From: Saccharibacter floricola DSM 15669
Lineage (GTDB): Bacteria > Pseudomonadota > Alphaproteobacteria > Acetobacterales > Acetobacteraceae
Reading direction: 5' to 3'
Assembly (NCBI RefSeq): GCF_000378165.1
Contig: NZ_KB899337.1
Coordinates: 62,001 to 126,000, forward strand
DNA: 64,000 nt
How positions within the stretch are numbered: position 1 is the first letter of the stretch; the number at the start of each line of letters is the position of its first letter. The notes under the pieces were generated by a model, which was not told where the DNA came from, did not search any database, and saw only the letters and a list, made by a program, of their open reading frames with translations. The position numbers were made by a program, and so were the translations under genes. Positions 47,107 through 55,554 of the stretch are shown here, in pieces.

Positions 47107-47571
47107 TTATGTGTGCAGACAAAGTGCAGGATCAATCCGTGGTGGGGCGGTGAGGGTATGGACGAGTTGCGTGCCGGCGATGCCTCCTAGTAGGCCTGCT
47201 ACCAAGGCAATCACAATGGCAGCGCGACGGAGCGGGGCTTGGGCAGTATGAAAACTGGCATATTGGCTGAGCTGTGCGTTCTCTTCTTGTAGCAGTGCAT
47301 ACTCGCTTTGTAAGCGACGATGCCGGTCAGCTAAGCTATCGGGCAGTGTCGTGCTGCGCGCTAAAACGGCTTGAGCGCTTTGCTCATGTTCAGCAAGGCT
47401 TCTGAAGAGGTTCTTTAAGGTGCCACCACTGACTTTTCGCTTCCGGGCACGTTGACGGAGCGCTTCTAAGGCGGCGCTGGCCTGTCCCTGTTCTTCATCA
47501 AGTACCAAGGCCAAAATATCGGCCAGCAAGCGGATGTCTTTTTGGTCTTCTGTGAGGTGCGTGTCATCCAT
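47107..47571 (-). CDS. Hypothetical coiled-coil protein with one membrane helix
   Basis: A 154-residue protein I do not recognise. Residues 1-80 are charged and helical, residues 80-105 form a likely coiled coil (RHRRLQSEYALLQEENAQLS), and residues 115-140 are a membrane helix (AAIVIALVAGLLGGIAGTQL). A short C-terminal part follows. The start overlaps the tsaC stop by 8 bp, so it is cotranscribed with cysQ-tsaC. It probably sits in the inner membrane with its N-terminus in the cytoplasm. Confidence 0.65.
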   Translation of the reverse strand: MDDTHLTEDQKDIRLLADILALVLDEEQGQASAALEALRQRARKRKVSGGTLKNLFRSLAEHEQSAQAVLARSTTLPDSLADRHRRLQSEYALLQEENAQLSQYASFHTAQAPLRRAAIVIALVAGLLGGIAGTQLVHTLTAPPRIDPALCLHT

Positions 47572-48616
47572 CGGAGGCGTTCTCCTCTATAACCGAGCGT
47601 GGAGCCGCGGCGCGCTGTAAGCGATCCCTCAATGCAAGGCCCATACCATGAGCGGGAATGGGGGAAACGGCAATGGCTTTTAGGCCACGGCGCGTGCCTT
47701 CATGGTCTAGAAAATGAAGTCCTGAAAAAAGACGTGCTGCAGCCTCAGCAAGGTCCCCAGACGGGCTAAGATTCCATATGAGCTGTTGCGAATCGACGTG
47801 CTGGTCAGCATCGCCCAAGCAGAGATAGGCTTCCTCTGGTCGAGGAGAGGTGACATCTAAGCGAACGGGAAGAGAGGGAGCATAATGGGAGGAAAGCTGC
47901 CCCGGTGCGGTTGGACGTGATGATGAAGAGGATAGTTGGGGTGCTGGCGAAGAAAGAGGGCCACACATCTCTTCCAACGCGTCTTGTGTGACACCACCTT
48001 GTCGGAGAATGACCGGTTTGTCTCCTGTTAGGTCGAGCACAGTGCTTTCAACGCCAACAGTGCAGGGGCCTGTGTTGAGCACAGCGTCGATAAGGCCATT
48101 AAGCCCGTCTACCACATGCGCGGCTGTGGAGGGGCTGATTCGTCCTGAGCGATTGGCAGAAGGAGCGGCGACGGGGGCGTCAATCAGCGCGAGAAGTTGC
48201 TGAACAGCGCGACCGCGTGGCACACGGAGGGCAACACTTGGCAAAGCGGCAGAAGCCGTGTCGCAAATGCGGCTTTTCGGATGACGAGGCAGCACTAACG
48301 TGAGCGGCCCTGGCCAGAAATGGTCAGCCAACTGCTGAGCAAGAGTGCCTAAAGGTCCATCCAAGACTGCTTCTTCAAAAGCGCGTTCTTTAGAGGCAAA
48401 ATGATTGATCAGCGGGTTGAAGGAGGGGCGTCCTTTGACCGCAAAAACACGCGCGACGGCATGGCGAGACGTAGAAAGAGCCCCGAGCCCATAGACCGTT
48501 TCTGTGCCAAAAGCGACAACACCGCCACGTTTGATGAGGTCAGCGGCACGACGAATCCCATCATAGCTGACATCAAGCCGTTCAGTGAGAGAAGGAGAGC
48601 GGCGTTGTGCTGTCAT
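47564..48616 (-). CDS. L-threonylcarbamoyladenylate synthase (Sua5/YwlC type)
   Basis: Makes threonylcarbamoyl-AMP, the first step of the t6A37 modification of ANN-decoding tRNAs. It has 350 residues: a YrdC domain in the first 200 (LIKRGGVVAFGTETVYGLGA; KGRPSFNPLINHF) plus the C-terminal Sua5 domain (PGQLSSHYAPSLPV). The length shows it is the long Sua5 form and not the short TsaC. It overlaps cysQ by 4 bp and the small coiled-coil gene by 8 bp. Confidence 0.94.
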   Translation of the reverse strand: MTAQRRSPSLTERLDVSYDGIRRAADLIKRGGVVAFGTETVYGLGALSTSRHAVARVFAVKGRPSFNPLINHFASKERAFEEAVLDGPLGTLAQQLADHFWPGPLTLVLPRHPKSRICDTASAALPSVALRVPRGRAVQQLLALIDAPVAAPSANRSGRISPSTAAHVVDGLNGLIDAVLNTGPCTVGVESTVLDLTGDKPVILRQGGVTQDALEEMCGPLSSPAPQLSSSSSRPTAPGQLSSHYAPSLPVRLDVTSPRPEEAYLCLGDADQHVDSQQLIWNLSPSGDLAEAAARLFSGLHFLDHEGTRRGLKAIAVSPIPAHGMGLALRDRLQRAAAPRSVIEENASDG

Positions 48617-49434
48617 GAAGGGTGATCCGTCGATGTTGAGGAAGGGTGGTCACAAAAGCCAGTGCAATAGAAGGGAGGGTTCTTCCAGCCCTCTTTACCG
48701 TAGCGCAAAATATGACCGTGCTCGTCGTAAAGATGCCCGCCTGCTTCTTCCAAAATAGCCTGCGGGGCGGCTGTGTCCCATTCCATAGTAGGGCCAAAGC
48801 GCGGGTAAAAATCAGCAGCGCCTTCGGCTACACGCACGAGCTTAGCGGCCGATCCCATTCGGGTAATGGAGTGGATGGGACGCCCTGCAAGCCATTTTTG
48901 CAGCAATGTTTCAGATCCATGATGAGAGGAGGCGAGCACGCGTAGCCCTTCGTCACTCGGGGTGACGGTTTTAATGGTGTGTGTGCCCTGAGCGTCGTGG
49001 CGGAAAGCGCCTAGCCCCTTGCCACCACTATAGAATTGGGCAAAGGCGGGAAGGGCAACAGCGCCAAGAACGGGCTGGTCGTTATGAACGAGGCCGATAT
49101 TAATCGCGAAATCATCTCCCCCAGCGGCAAAGCCTTTTGTGCCATCAAGAGGGTCAATCAACCAATAATAAGACCCGGGGTGGATATGGATTCCCGCGGC
49201 GTGCTCTTCTTCAGCAATAGCGGCAATATCGGGGTATGCTTCCCGGAGTCGCGAGAGAATATGCGCTTCTGAGGCTTGGTCTGCTTCTGTCACAGGCGAT
49301 GAATCGGCCTTGATCATCGTGCGGAAGCCACGCTCCCGAATAGTGTTAACAATATCAGCAGCTTCAGAGATGACCTCTAAAGCTAAAGAAAGCAGGGCGC
49401 GGCGGTCGCGAGGGGTATCAGAAGAAACACTCAT
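48613..49434 (-). CDS. cysQ: 3'(2'),5'-bisphosphate nucleotidase
   Basis: Removes the 3' phosphate of PAP, a by-product of sulfate assimilation. It has 273 residues of the inositol monophosphatase family. The metal sites are EEEHA, DPLDGTKGF (about residues 95-103) and WDTAAPQAI. KGFAAGGDDFAINIGLV matches CysQ better than SuhB. First gene of the cysQ-tsaC-hypothetical unit. Confidence 0.92.
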   Translation of the reverse strand: MSVSSDTPRDRRALLSLALEVISEAADIVNTIRERGFRTMIKADSSPVTEADQASEAHILSRLREAYPDIAAIAEEEHAAGIHIHPGSYYWLIDPLDGTKGFAAGGDDFAINIGLVHNDQPVLGAVALPAFAQFYSGGKGLGAFRHDAQGTHTIKTVTPSDEGLRVLASSHHGSETLLQKWLAGRPIHSITRMGSAAKLVRVAEGAADFYPRFGPTMEWDTAAPQAILEEAGGHLYDEHGHILRYGKEGWKNPPFYCTGFCDHPSSTSTDHPS

Positions 49435-49581
49435 GGCTTTAACCTAACGGATTATCAAACATTCGTCACTTGCCCTCTTGTTTGTTCGCGTTCCTCTGCC
49501 GATAAGAGGGGTGGGCACACGGGAGGTCATCTTAACCTGTTGGGTGTGTCCGAGGATTTTTATTTTTGTCCCGGATAGTTC

Positions 49582-51093
49582 ATGCTCCAGCTTTCATTTG
49601 ATGTTTTCTCACATTCTGATCAATCAGCCCCTCTTTCTGTGGCGGTTTTATGCCATGGCCTGAAAGGGACGACGTCTCCCATGTTCCAGCGTTTGGATCA
49701 GGACACAGGCGGGGCGTTGTCCCGAGCCGTTCGCGTGCGTGATTTTCAGGGGAAAGAGGGACAAACTCTCTGTCTAGGCGCACCATCTGACAGCCTTGCA
49801 CAGGTGCAGATTATTGGCTGCGCTCCTGAAGATGGAGCAGACTCAAAGTCAGAAGCTCTTGTGATGGAAGAAGCTGGCGGTCGGGCGTTTCGTGCGCTTG
49901 AGAAAAGCGGCTATGCTTCCGAGCAGGGAATTATTGTCGTGCCTGATTGCTTGGCGAGCTACGCGGCCGAAGTGGCTTTGGGAGCGCGTCTGACAAGCTA
50001 TCGCTTTACGAAATATCAGTCAGAACCTTCCAAGCCTGTAAAGACGCAGCGTTTAAGCCTCGTTCTTTCAACCGAGGAAGCGGCTGAAGCGGCTTTGTCA
50101 CGCTGGACGGCTTTGCAAGCGGTTGCTGATGGCGTGTTCTTAACACGCGATCTCGTTACAGAGCCTTCCAATGTACTGTATCCTGAAAGCTTTAAAAATC
50201 GTATCGAAGCGCTCAAAGAACTAGGCTTGGATGTTGAGGTTCTTGACCGTGCGCAGATGGAAAAGCTGGGATTTGGTGCGCTTTTGGGTGTCGCGCAGGG
50301 GAGTGAGTTCGCCCCGTATACTGTGATCTTGCGTCATAATGGGGCGCCTTCTGCTGAAGATGCGCCGCTCGCCTTTATCGGGAAGGGCGTGACATTTGAT
50401 TCAGGCGGTATTTCCATCAAGCCGGCTGCTGGCATGGATGAGATGAAAGGCGATATGGGCGGTGCTGCAACGGTTGTCGGGCTGTTGAGTGCGCTGGCTC
50501 GTCGTAAAGCTGAGGTCAATGCCATTGGTGTTGTCGGGTTGGTTGAAAACATGCCATCTGGCACGGCGCAGCGTCCTGGTGACATCGTGAAAAGCCATAG
50601 CGGCCAAACGATTGAAGTCTTGAACACAGATGCTGAAGGTCGTCTCGTTTTGGCTGACCTGCTGTCTTATACGGCACAGACCTACAAGCCTGCGCTGATG
50701 GTGAACCTAGCAACCCTAACAGGGGCGATTGTTGTCGCTCTTGGGGCCGAACATGCCGGCTTGTTTAGTAATGATGATAGCTTAGCTGTGGCCTTGGTGC
50801 AGGCAGGTAGTGAAACGGGCGAGAAGCTCTGGCGGATGCCAATGGGCGAAGCTTATAACCGTGCGATTGATTCCGACGTTGCTGATATGAAGAATATCGG
50901 TGGACGTCCGGGAAGCTCCATTTTGGCTGCTGAGTTCCTCAAACGCTTTGTTGGTAAGACGCGCTGGGCGCATCTTGATATTGCAGGCACGGCGTGGCTG
51001 GACAAAGAATCAGCACTGGCAGGCAAAGGGGCGACAGGCTTTGGTGTCCAACTGCTTGATCGTTTTGTACAAGATCACGAGGCGCAGAACTAA
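49582..51093 (+). CDS. pepA: Leucyl aminopeptidase (M17)
   Basis: Cytosolic two-metal aminopeptidase; 503 residues. The metal/catalytic stretches are KGVTFDSGGISIKPAAGMDE and NTDAEGRLVLADLL, both exact family signatures. The N-terminal 160 residues form the regulatory alpha/beta domain. holC follows after 26 bp, a common pairing in alphaproteobacteria. PepA can also act as a DNA-binding accessory factor in other bacteria; nothing here shows that. Confidence 0.96.
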   Translation: MLQLSFDVFSHSDQSAPLSVAVLCHGLKGTTSPMFQRLDQDTGGALSRAVRVRDFQGKEGQTLCLGAPSDSLAQVQIIGCAPEDGADSKSEALVMEEAGGRAFRALEKSGYASEQGIIVVPDCLASYAAEVALGARLTSYRFTKYQSEPSKPVKTQRLSLVLSTEEAAEAALSRWTALQAVADGVFLTRDLVTEPSNVLYPESFKNRIEALKELGLDVEVLDRAQMEKLGFGALLGVAQGSEFAPYTVILRHNGAPSAEDAPLAFIGKGVTFDSGGISIKPAAGMDEMKGDMGGAATVVGLLSALARRKAEVNAIGVVGLVENMPSGTAQRPGDIVKSHSGQTIEVLNTDAEGRLVLADLLSYTAQTYKPALMVNLATLTGAIVVALGAEHAGLFSNDDSLAVALVQAGSETGEKLWRMPMGEAYNRAIDSDVADMKNIGGRPGSSILAAEFLKRFVGKTRWAHLDIAGTAWLDKESALAGKGATGFGVQLLDRFVQDHEAQN

Positions 51094-51119
51094 CAGCACG
51101 GTAAGAGCTGAGAGACATC

Positions 51120-51629
51120 ATGACAGAAGAGGCGTCCAGCGATCAGCCTAAGGCGCCCTCAAAAGAGGCGCCAGAGGGAAAGGCTGTGCAGGTTGGGTTT
51201 TATCATCTGACCCGCACAAGCTTAGAGGAAGCATTGCCGCGTTTGCTTGGACGCACGCTCGAGACAGGCGAAAGAGCGGTGGTGCGTTGCCCAACGGCGG
51301 CCCGCGTGACGGAGTTGGATAAGGCTTTGTGGGAGCAGCGCACCTTGCTCTGGCTCCCTCATGGTACAGCGAAGATGGGCTATGCAGCGCGGCAGCCTAT
51401 TTGGCTTTCAGCAAAAGATGAATGCCCCAACGGTGCGCGGTTTCTCTTTCGTATTGATGGTGCTGGCGAGGGGGCATTTGGTTCTATCGCCCGTGTGTTT
51501 GACCTTTTTGATGGACGTGATCATGAGGCTGTCGTGCAAGCGCGGCAGCGCTGGAAAGCGGCTAAAGCGGCGGGGTGTGAACTGACCTATTGGAAGCAGG
51601 AACCACAAGGTTGGCGACGAGCAGGATAG
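51120..51629 (+). CDS. holC: DNA polymerase III chi subunit
   Basis: Clamp-loader accessory subunit that contacts single-strand binding protein. It has 169 residues. The chi core starts at VGFYHLTRTSLEEALPRLL (about residue 26) and includes LLWLPHGTAKMGYAARQPIW and ARFLFRIDGA. The first 23 residues are polar and probably disordered. The hydrogenase-like cluster begins 7 bp downstream, so pepA-holC and that cluster may be transcribed together. Confidence 0.93.
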   Translation: MTEEASSDQPKAPSKEAPEGKAVQVGFYHLTRTSLEEALPRLLGRTLETGERAVVRCPTAARVTELDKALWEQRTLLWLPHGTAKMGYAARQPIWLSAKDECPNGARFLFRIDGAGEGAFGSIARVFDLFDGRDHEAVVQARQRWKAAKAAGCELTYWKQEPQGWRRAG

Positions 51630-51636
51630 TGTAGCG

Positions 51637-52968
51637 GTGTTCTATAGCGATTCACTGACAGTGTTTCTTGCGGGTCTTGTGTTATGCCTATTTCTTGGTG
51701 ACCGTGCGGTTCTGCATACTCTCTGGCACGGCTTACGGCCAAAAATGCGCGTGCCTCTGGATGGCCCGGCGTTAGAGCGTGCTTGTGCTTTGGGGCTCGC
51801 TTTCATCGTATTGATTGTACGCAATACGGATCTCACTGTCCTGCTCCTCGCTGTTTTAATGGTTGTATTAGGTGGGCGAACCGGGAATGTGTTTCTCCCT
51901 TTTTGGGGGATACCAGCCTTAGTGCTGTATGGCGTTTATCCATCATTATGGGGCGCCTTGTTGCTTCTTCCAGTGTTATTTTGGCCCGGTCAAAAGCGCG
52001 ATATTGCTCATGAGCAGCAATGTCTTGGTGCGCTTTTAAGTGTCGGGTTAAGTGCGCATATTACCCCTTTTCAGCCAGGTTTTTGGACACTTGGTGCTGG
52101 CAGCGTCATGATGGCATTGAGTGCATGGGGATATATGCGGAAATGGGCGGTGCTCTCTGGGCTTGTCCTCGTGTTGCGCCCTCTTTTTTTGCTGGGTGTC
52201 ATGATGGCCTCTCAAAAAGAAGGGCTTACAGCGAGCGCTCAGGCGGCGGCTTGTGCCTTATTGCTTGACCTTACCTTGTCTGTTGTGCGGGTTATTCAGC
52301 CGTCATGGCGGCTTTTGGCCTTATCTGTTCCGCCTTTGCCCGGGTTTATGGTCACTTGGCTCGGCATACATGCCACGCTTGGTTTAGTAACAGGAGCTGG
52401 GGGCTGGACTTTATCAGGTCTTGCCGTGGCGGTTATTTTGGCGCTTCTCGCTACCTTGGAGCTGATACGCTTTATCCCCACAATGCGTGCTACAGCGGTG
52501 ACACCGTCTTTTCTGCTGGTTGCGGCTTTGGTGCCGTCCTGCGTGATGGTCGCCGGTGGGCTGCTGGCTCATCATGGTGGCTATGATGGCTTGAGCACTT
52601 TTTCTTTCGCGACGATATGGTCATTCCAAGGAGGGGACGGCGCCGTGCTCGCTTTCCCGGCACTTTGGGGGCTTGTGTTGATTTTTTGGGGTGTTTTTGT
52701 GCGCCCATGGTCTCTCACGCGGCCTGTGATGTTACCAGGGACATTGCCTGTTATGACCTCAGATCGGCAACGCTGGTTAGCGTGGCTGGGTGGAGAGACG
52801 CCTTCTTTGCCTTGGAGATGGCGTCGTCAGCTCGTTGTCATGCGTTATTATGGGCGTGAAGGGAGCCGTCGTTTTCGACAGATGCAGGTGCCGGTGTCGG
52901 AAATGAGCCTAACGATTTGGCTGGTCTTTCTTGGCGCTGTGCTCGCTCTTTTGGGGCTGAGTTCATGA
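51637..52968 (+). CDS. HyfB-like antiporter-type membrane subunit of a hydrogenase-4/complex I-like complex (short form)
   Basis: A 443-residue protein with about twelve hydrophobic segments. Position in the cluster, SVPPLPGFMVTWLGIHATL (the loop seen in Mrp/NuoM/HyfB proteins) and the C-terminal basic segment after the last loop (RRQLVVMRYYGREGS) support a proton-pumping-subunit homologue. Family members of the HyfB type are about 670 residues, so this one is strongly shortened. I see no lysine inside a membrane segment, where pumping subunits have key lysines. The start is a GTG 7 bp after holC. It overlaps the next gene by 4 bp. Assignment by context and weak similarity. Confidence 0.6.
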   Translation: MFYSDSLTVFLAGLVLCLFLGDRAVLHTLWHGLRPKMRVPLDGPALERACALGLAFIVLIVRNTDLTVLLLAVLMVVLGGRTGNVFLPFWGIPALVLYGVYPSLWGALLLLPVLFWPGQKRDIAHEQQCLGALLSVGLSAHITPFQPGFWTLGAGSVMMALSAWGYMRKWAVLSGLVLVLRPLFLLGVMMASQKEGLTASAQAAACALLLDLTLSVVRVIQPSWRLLALSVPPLPGFMVTWLGIHATLGLVTGAGGWTLSGLAVAVILALLATLELIRFIPTMRATAVTPSFLLVAALVPSCVMVAGGLLAHHGGYDGLSTFSFATIWSFQGGDGAVLAFPALWGLVLIFWGVFVRPWSLTRPVMLPGTLPVMTSDRQRWLAWLGGETPSLPWRWRRQLVVMRYYGREGSRRFRQMQVPVSEMSLTIWLVFLGAVLALLGLSS

Positions 52969-53834
52969 AGCAGGATGTGTGGGCCCTTTTTGAGAATGGT
53001 TGTACAGCCTGCGCGCAGGTGGTGCTGTTGATGGTTCTAACGCCGCTCTGCGTCTGGGTGTTTGAGGAGCTGCCCTTATATCTATCAGGGCGAAGTGTGC
53101 GATCTGTTAGACTATCTTATACCCATTTTTGCACGTTACTATGGCGGGGGCTCCGCGCGGGATTCTGGCCGAGGGAAGGCATGGCCTTTGCGTTTATTAT
53201 GGTCGTGTTCTGGAGCCTTCCAGGCGTGGATGCTTTTATAGGGACGCATGAAGGGCAGTTTTTTGCACCTATGGCTGATCCCTTATTGATAGGAAGCCTT
53301 CTTTTAGTGGGGAGTGCCTGTCTCACGCCAGTTGTGCCCGTTGGGCGATATTTGGGAACGGCGCTGGTGCTATGTGTGGCCGATATTTTGCTCGTGCTTG
53401 CCGCTCCTGGCACAGATGGGTTGGTGGGTGTGCATACGGCGTTGCAGCTTACACCAGGGTCTGGCTTGGCCGGGACGAGCATATGCTGTGCGTTGGCGTT
53501 GGCTGTGGTGGCTCCTTTACCGACAGAAGCAGAGCTAACGCGTCTTTTTAGCGATGATGTATCTGTTAAGAAACGTCCTCAGCGTGACCAAAACCGTATG
53601 CTGTTGGGCCTTTATCACATGGGGTGGCTGCTCTTGGTGGCGGATCTTCTCCTTCCGGTGTTAATTGGTGGGCAAGGTTGGGCCGGGATTGTTGGTTTAG
53701 CAGCACGATTGGCGATGACGCTTGCACTCATAGTCGGGTTAAAGCTGAGTGCTGTTGAACGGTACCCGCGCTTATTGGCATTGTTGATCGGGTTGGGTTT
53801 TTTGATTGCGTTAGCCGGAAGATTTGCGACATGA
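52965..53834 (+). CDS. HyfC/NuoH-like membrane subunit
   Basis: A 289-residue hydrophobic protein with about eight segments. Order in the cluster and the loop VVAPLPTEAELTRLFSDDV, equivalent to the PFDLPEAE-type loop of NuoH/HyfC, support the call. The conserved basic N-terminal loop of HyfC (RxxxARxHxRQGP) is not recognisable here. The ATG is within the previous stop (ATGA), and its own stop overlaps the next start. NuoH-type subunits join the hydrophilic arm to the membrane arm near the quinone or proton path. This one is strongly diverged. Confidence 0.6.
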   Translation: MKQDVWALFENGCTACAQVVLLMVLTPLCVWVFEELPLYLSGRSVRSVRLSYTHFCTLLWRGLRAGFWPREGMAFAFIMVVFWSLPGVDAFIGTHEGQFFAPMADPLLIGSLLLVGSACLTPVVPVGRYLGTALVLCVADILLVLAAPGTDGLVGVHTALQLTPGSGLAGTSICCALALAVVAPLPTEAELTRLFSDDVSVKKRPQRDQNRMLLGLYHMGWLLLVADLLLPVLIGGQGWAGIVGLAARLAMTLALIVGLKLSAVERYPRLLALLIGLGFLIALAGRFAT

Positions 53835-54364
53835 CCGTCGGCTTTGCACTTGCCTTAGTGCTGGTATTAATCACGTTAGGGCGTGATGGGCGCTGGCTTC
53901 CCCTTTATGGTGTGTTGTGCGCGCTAACGGCGGCGTCATCAGGCAGTGGCATTATGGCTGTTTTGGTGGTGCTGGCGTTGCTGCTGTTTAATAGTGGGGC
54001 TTGGATCGGCTTGCGCGGTTTTTCCGCAGCACGGACATCCACGCATGTGCGGAGTGCTGAAGCGATTCTGCCTGTGGTGGCAACGCTTCTTATGCAGTTT
54101 GTCCTTGCCTTATCGGGGGCTGACCTTGGCCTTGTTCTCACCTTAGGGGTTGGGTTGGTTGTTGCTGGTTTGTGTTCGGCAGCGTGTGGGGCTCCACTCG
54201 CGCAGTTTTGTGGCCTCTTAAAAACAGCCGATGGGGTATTGATGGTGGCATGTTTGCTGGGGTCATGGGGGCTGTTTGTGACAGGAATAGCGCTATGGTC
54301 TGTCATGGCCGTTTTGGGCGTTACGCTTCTCCCTCGTCTCGCTTGGCGAAAGGTGGAGGAATAA
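53831..54364 (+). CDS. HyfE-like (NuoK-type) membrane subunit
   Basis: A 177-residue protein with about five membrane helices. HyfE is usually about 215 residues. Family resemblance is mainly positional, between the HyfC- and HyfF-like genes, and in the helix content. An acidic residue pair needed by NuoK for pumping is not evident beyond SAEAILPVVATLL. It overlaps its upstream neighbour by 4 bp; the next start is 3 bp downstream. Confidence 0.6.
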   Translation: MTVGFALALVLVLITLGRDGRWLPLYGVLCALTAASSGSGIMAVLVVLALLLFNSGAWIGLRGFSAARTSTHVRSAEAILPVVATLLMQFVLALSGADLGLVLTLGVGLVVAGLCSAACGAPLAQFCGLLKTADGVLMVACLLGSWGLFVTGIALWSVMAVLGVTLLPRLAWRKVEE

Positions 54365-54366
54365 CA

Positions 54367-55554
54367 ATGCCGGTCACGACGCTGCCCCATAGTGTTATTC
54401 CAGCAGGGATTTTCCCCTCTCCCGGGCTGTTCACATTACTATGTTGGCCCTTTTTGGTTACGTGGGTGCTGTGGGTGTCGGAGCGTGCCGGGCGTGCTCA
54501 AGAAATGGCCTATGCAGGTATGGTCATCAGTGCGCTTGGTTTGCTGGGATGCTCGCATGGTCTTGCCCTATCTGAAGGTATCGCGCTTGCTCTAGAATCC
54601 TGTGTGCCGGCCTTATTATTCATGCAGCTTCATCCCCATGGCGAGGGGAAGGGACGTCTTGGTGGGCGTGAGGGTGAACGCCTCCCTTTTCTCGTTGTTG
54701 GCTGTGTGCTGATGGGGTTTTGTTTGCGTTCCATGCTGGCTGTTACCGTTGTTATTGGAGCGGGATCAGTGTTGCTGGCGTGGTGGGACGGACGGGCTAT
54801 AAGGCGGGCGTTCCCTGCATGGATGATGGCGCGTTTGCGCCTTTGTGGCGTGGTGTTGAGTGCGTTAGGAGCCGTATTGCTGCATGGTGTTCCCTCTGAA
54901 GTGACACCGGAAGCCGCGCAGAATTTGGGGATTGTCCTCTCCGTTCTTGGGCTTGCGATGATGGCAGGACTGGGCAGCGCGGCAACAGCAGCACCCGAGC
55001 TGGATATGCTGGATGTTGGGCTGCGTTTTGCCGCCCTTACCGTGATGGTGCATTTGGCCGTGTATCCTTTAGCGCGTCATCTTATGTTGCTTTCTGGCCT
55101 TATTGCGCTGTTGATTACGATGCTCGGGCGAGGCTCTGTGTTCCCCTTATTGCCATGCCTGACGGGGCTAGGCGTGGTAGCCGCCGCGACGGAGCAAGAA
55201 ACAGCGCTCTTACTCCTTCAGGCCGGGGCTTTACTGGGGACGGTTTTGAGGGTGAGGGCGTCCTTTGACCCTAAAGAGCAAAGCACGCTGCCTGAACGTG
55301 CTCTCTTACCAGTGATGTTGGTGGTGCTTCTCCAATTAGGACATGTTTTGCCTTTAGGAGCATTGGTCATGTTGCTTCTTTGTTTAGCGTTGGGGCTGCG
55401 TGATGTTCGTTTGGCAGACCCTTCCCATCATGGTTGGCGCTTTTGGGTTGGGCAGGATCAGCAAACACGGTTATTAGTGAGCCTATTGATGATCTTGGCT
55501 TTTGTTGGTGTGTGCTTATCTGGGTGGAATACTGTACCAGGGTGGCGCGTATGA
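54367..55554 (+). CDS. HyfF-like antiporter-type membrane subunit (short form)
   Basis: A 395-residue protein with about twelve hydrophobic segments; HyfF is about 525. I start it at the ATG at 54367 with GGAGG 8 bp upstream. An in-frame ATG at 54172 would lie inside the HyfE-like gene. Only two lysines are present (GEGKGR and FDPKEQ), both in loops, so the intramembrane lysines of pumping subunits are missing. HyfF-like identity is by order in the cluster. Its stop overlaps the large-subunit start (ATGA). Confidence 0.6.
   Translation: MPVTTLPHSVIPAGIFPSPGLFTLLCWPFLVTWVLWVSERAGRAQEMAYAGMVISALGLLGCSHGLALSEGIALALESCVPALLFMQLHPHGEGKGRLGGREGERLPFLVVGCVLMGFCLRSMLAVTVVIGAGSVLLAWWDGRAIRRAFPAWMMARLRLCGVVLSALGAVLLHGVPSEVTPEAAQNLGIVLSVLGLAMMAGLGSAATAAPELDMLDVGLRFAALTVMVHLAVYPLARHLMLLSGLIALLITMLGRGSVFPLLPCLTGLGVVAAATEQETALLLLQAGALLGTVLRVRASFDPKEQSTLPERALLPVMLVVLLQLGHVLPLGALVMLLLCLALGLRDVRLADPSHHGWRFWVGQDQQTRLLVSLLMILAFVGVCLSGWNTVPGWRV

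Noticed and set aside
54172-54366. Longer HyfF-like protein starting at 54172
   Set aside because: The extra residues lie in another frame of the HyfE-like gene and are not membrane-protein-like; the ATG at 54367 has GGAGG 8 bp upstream.
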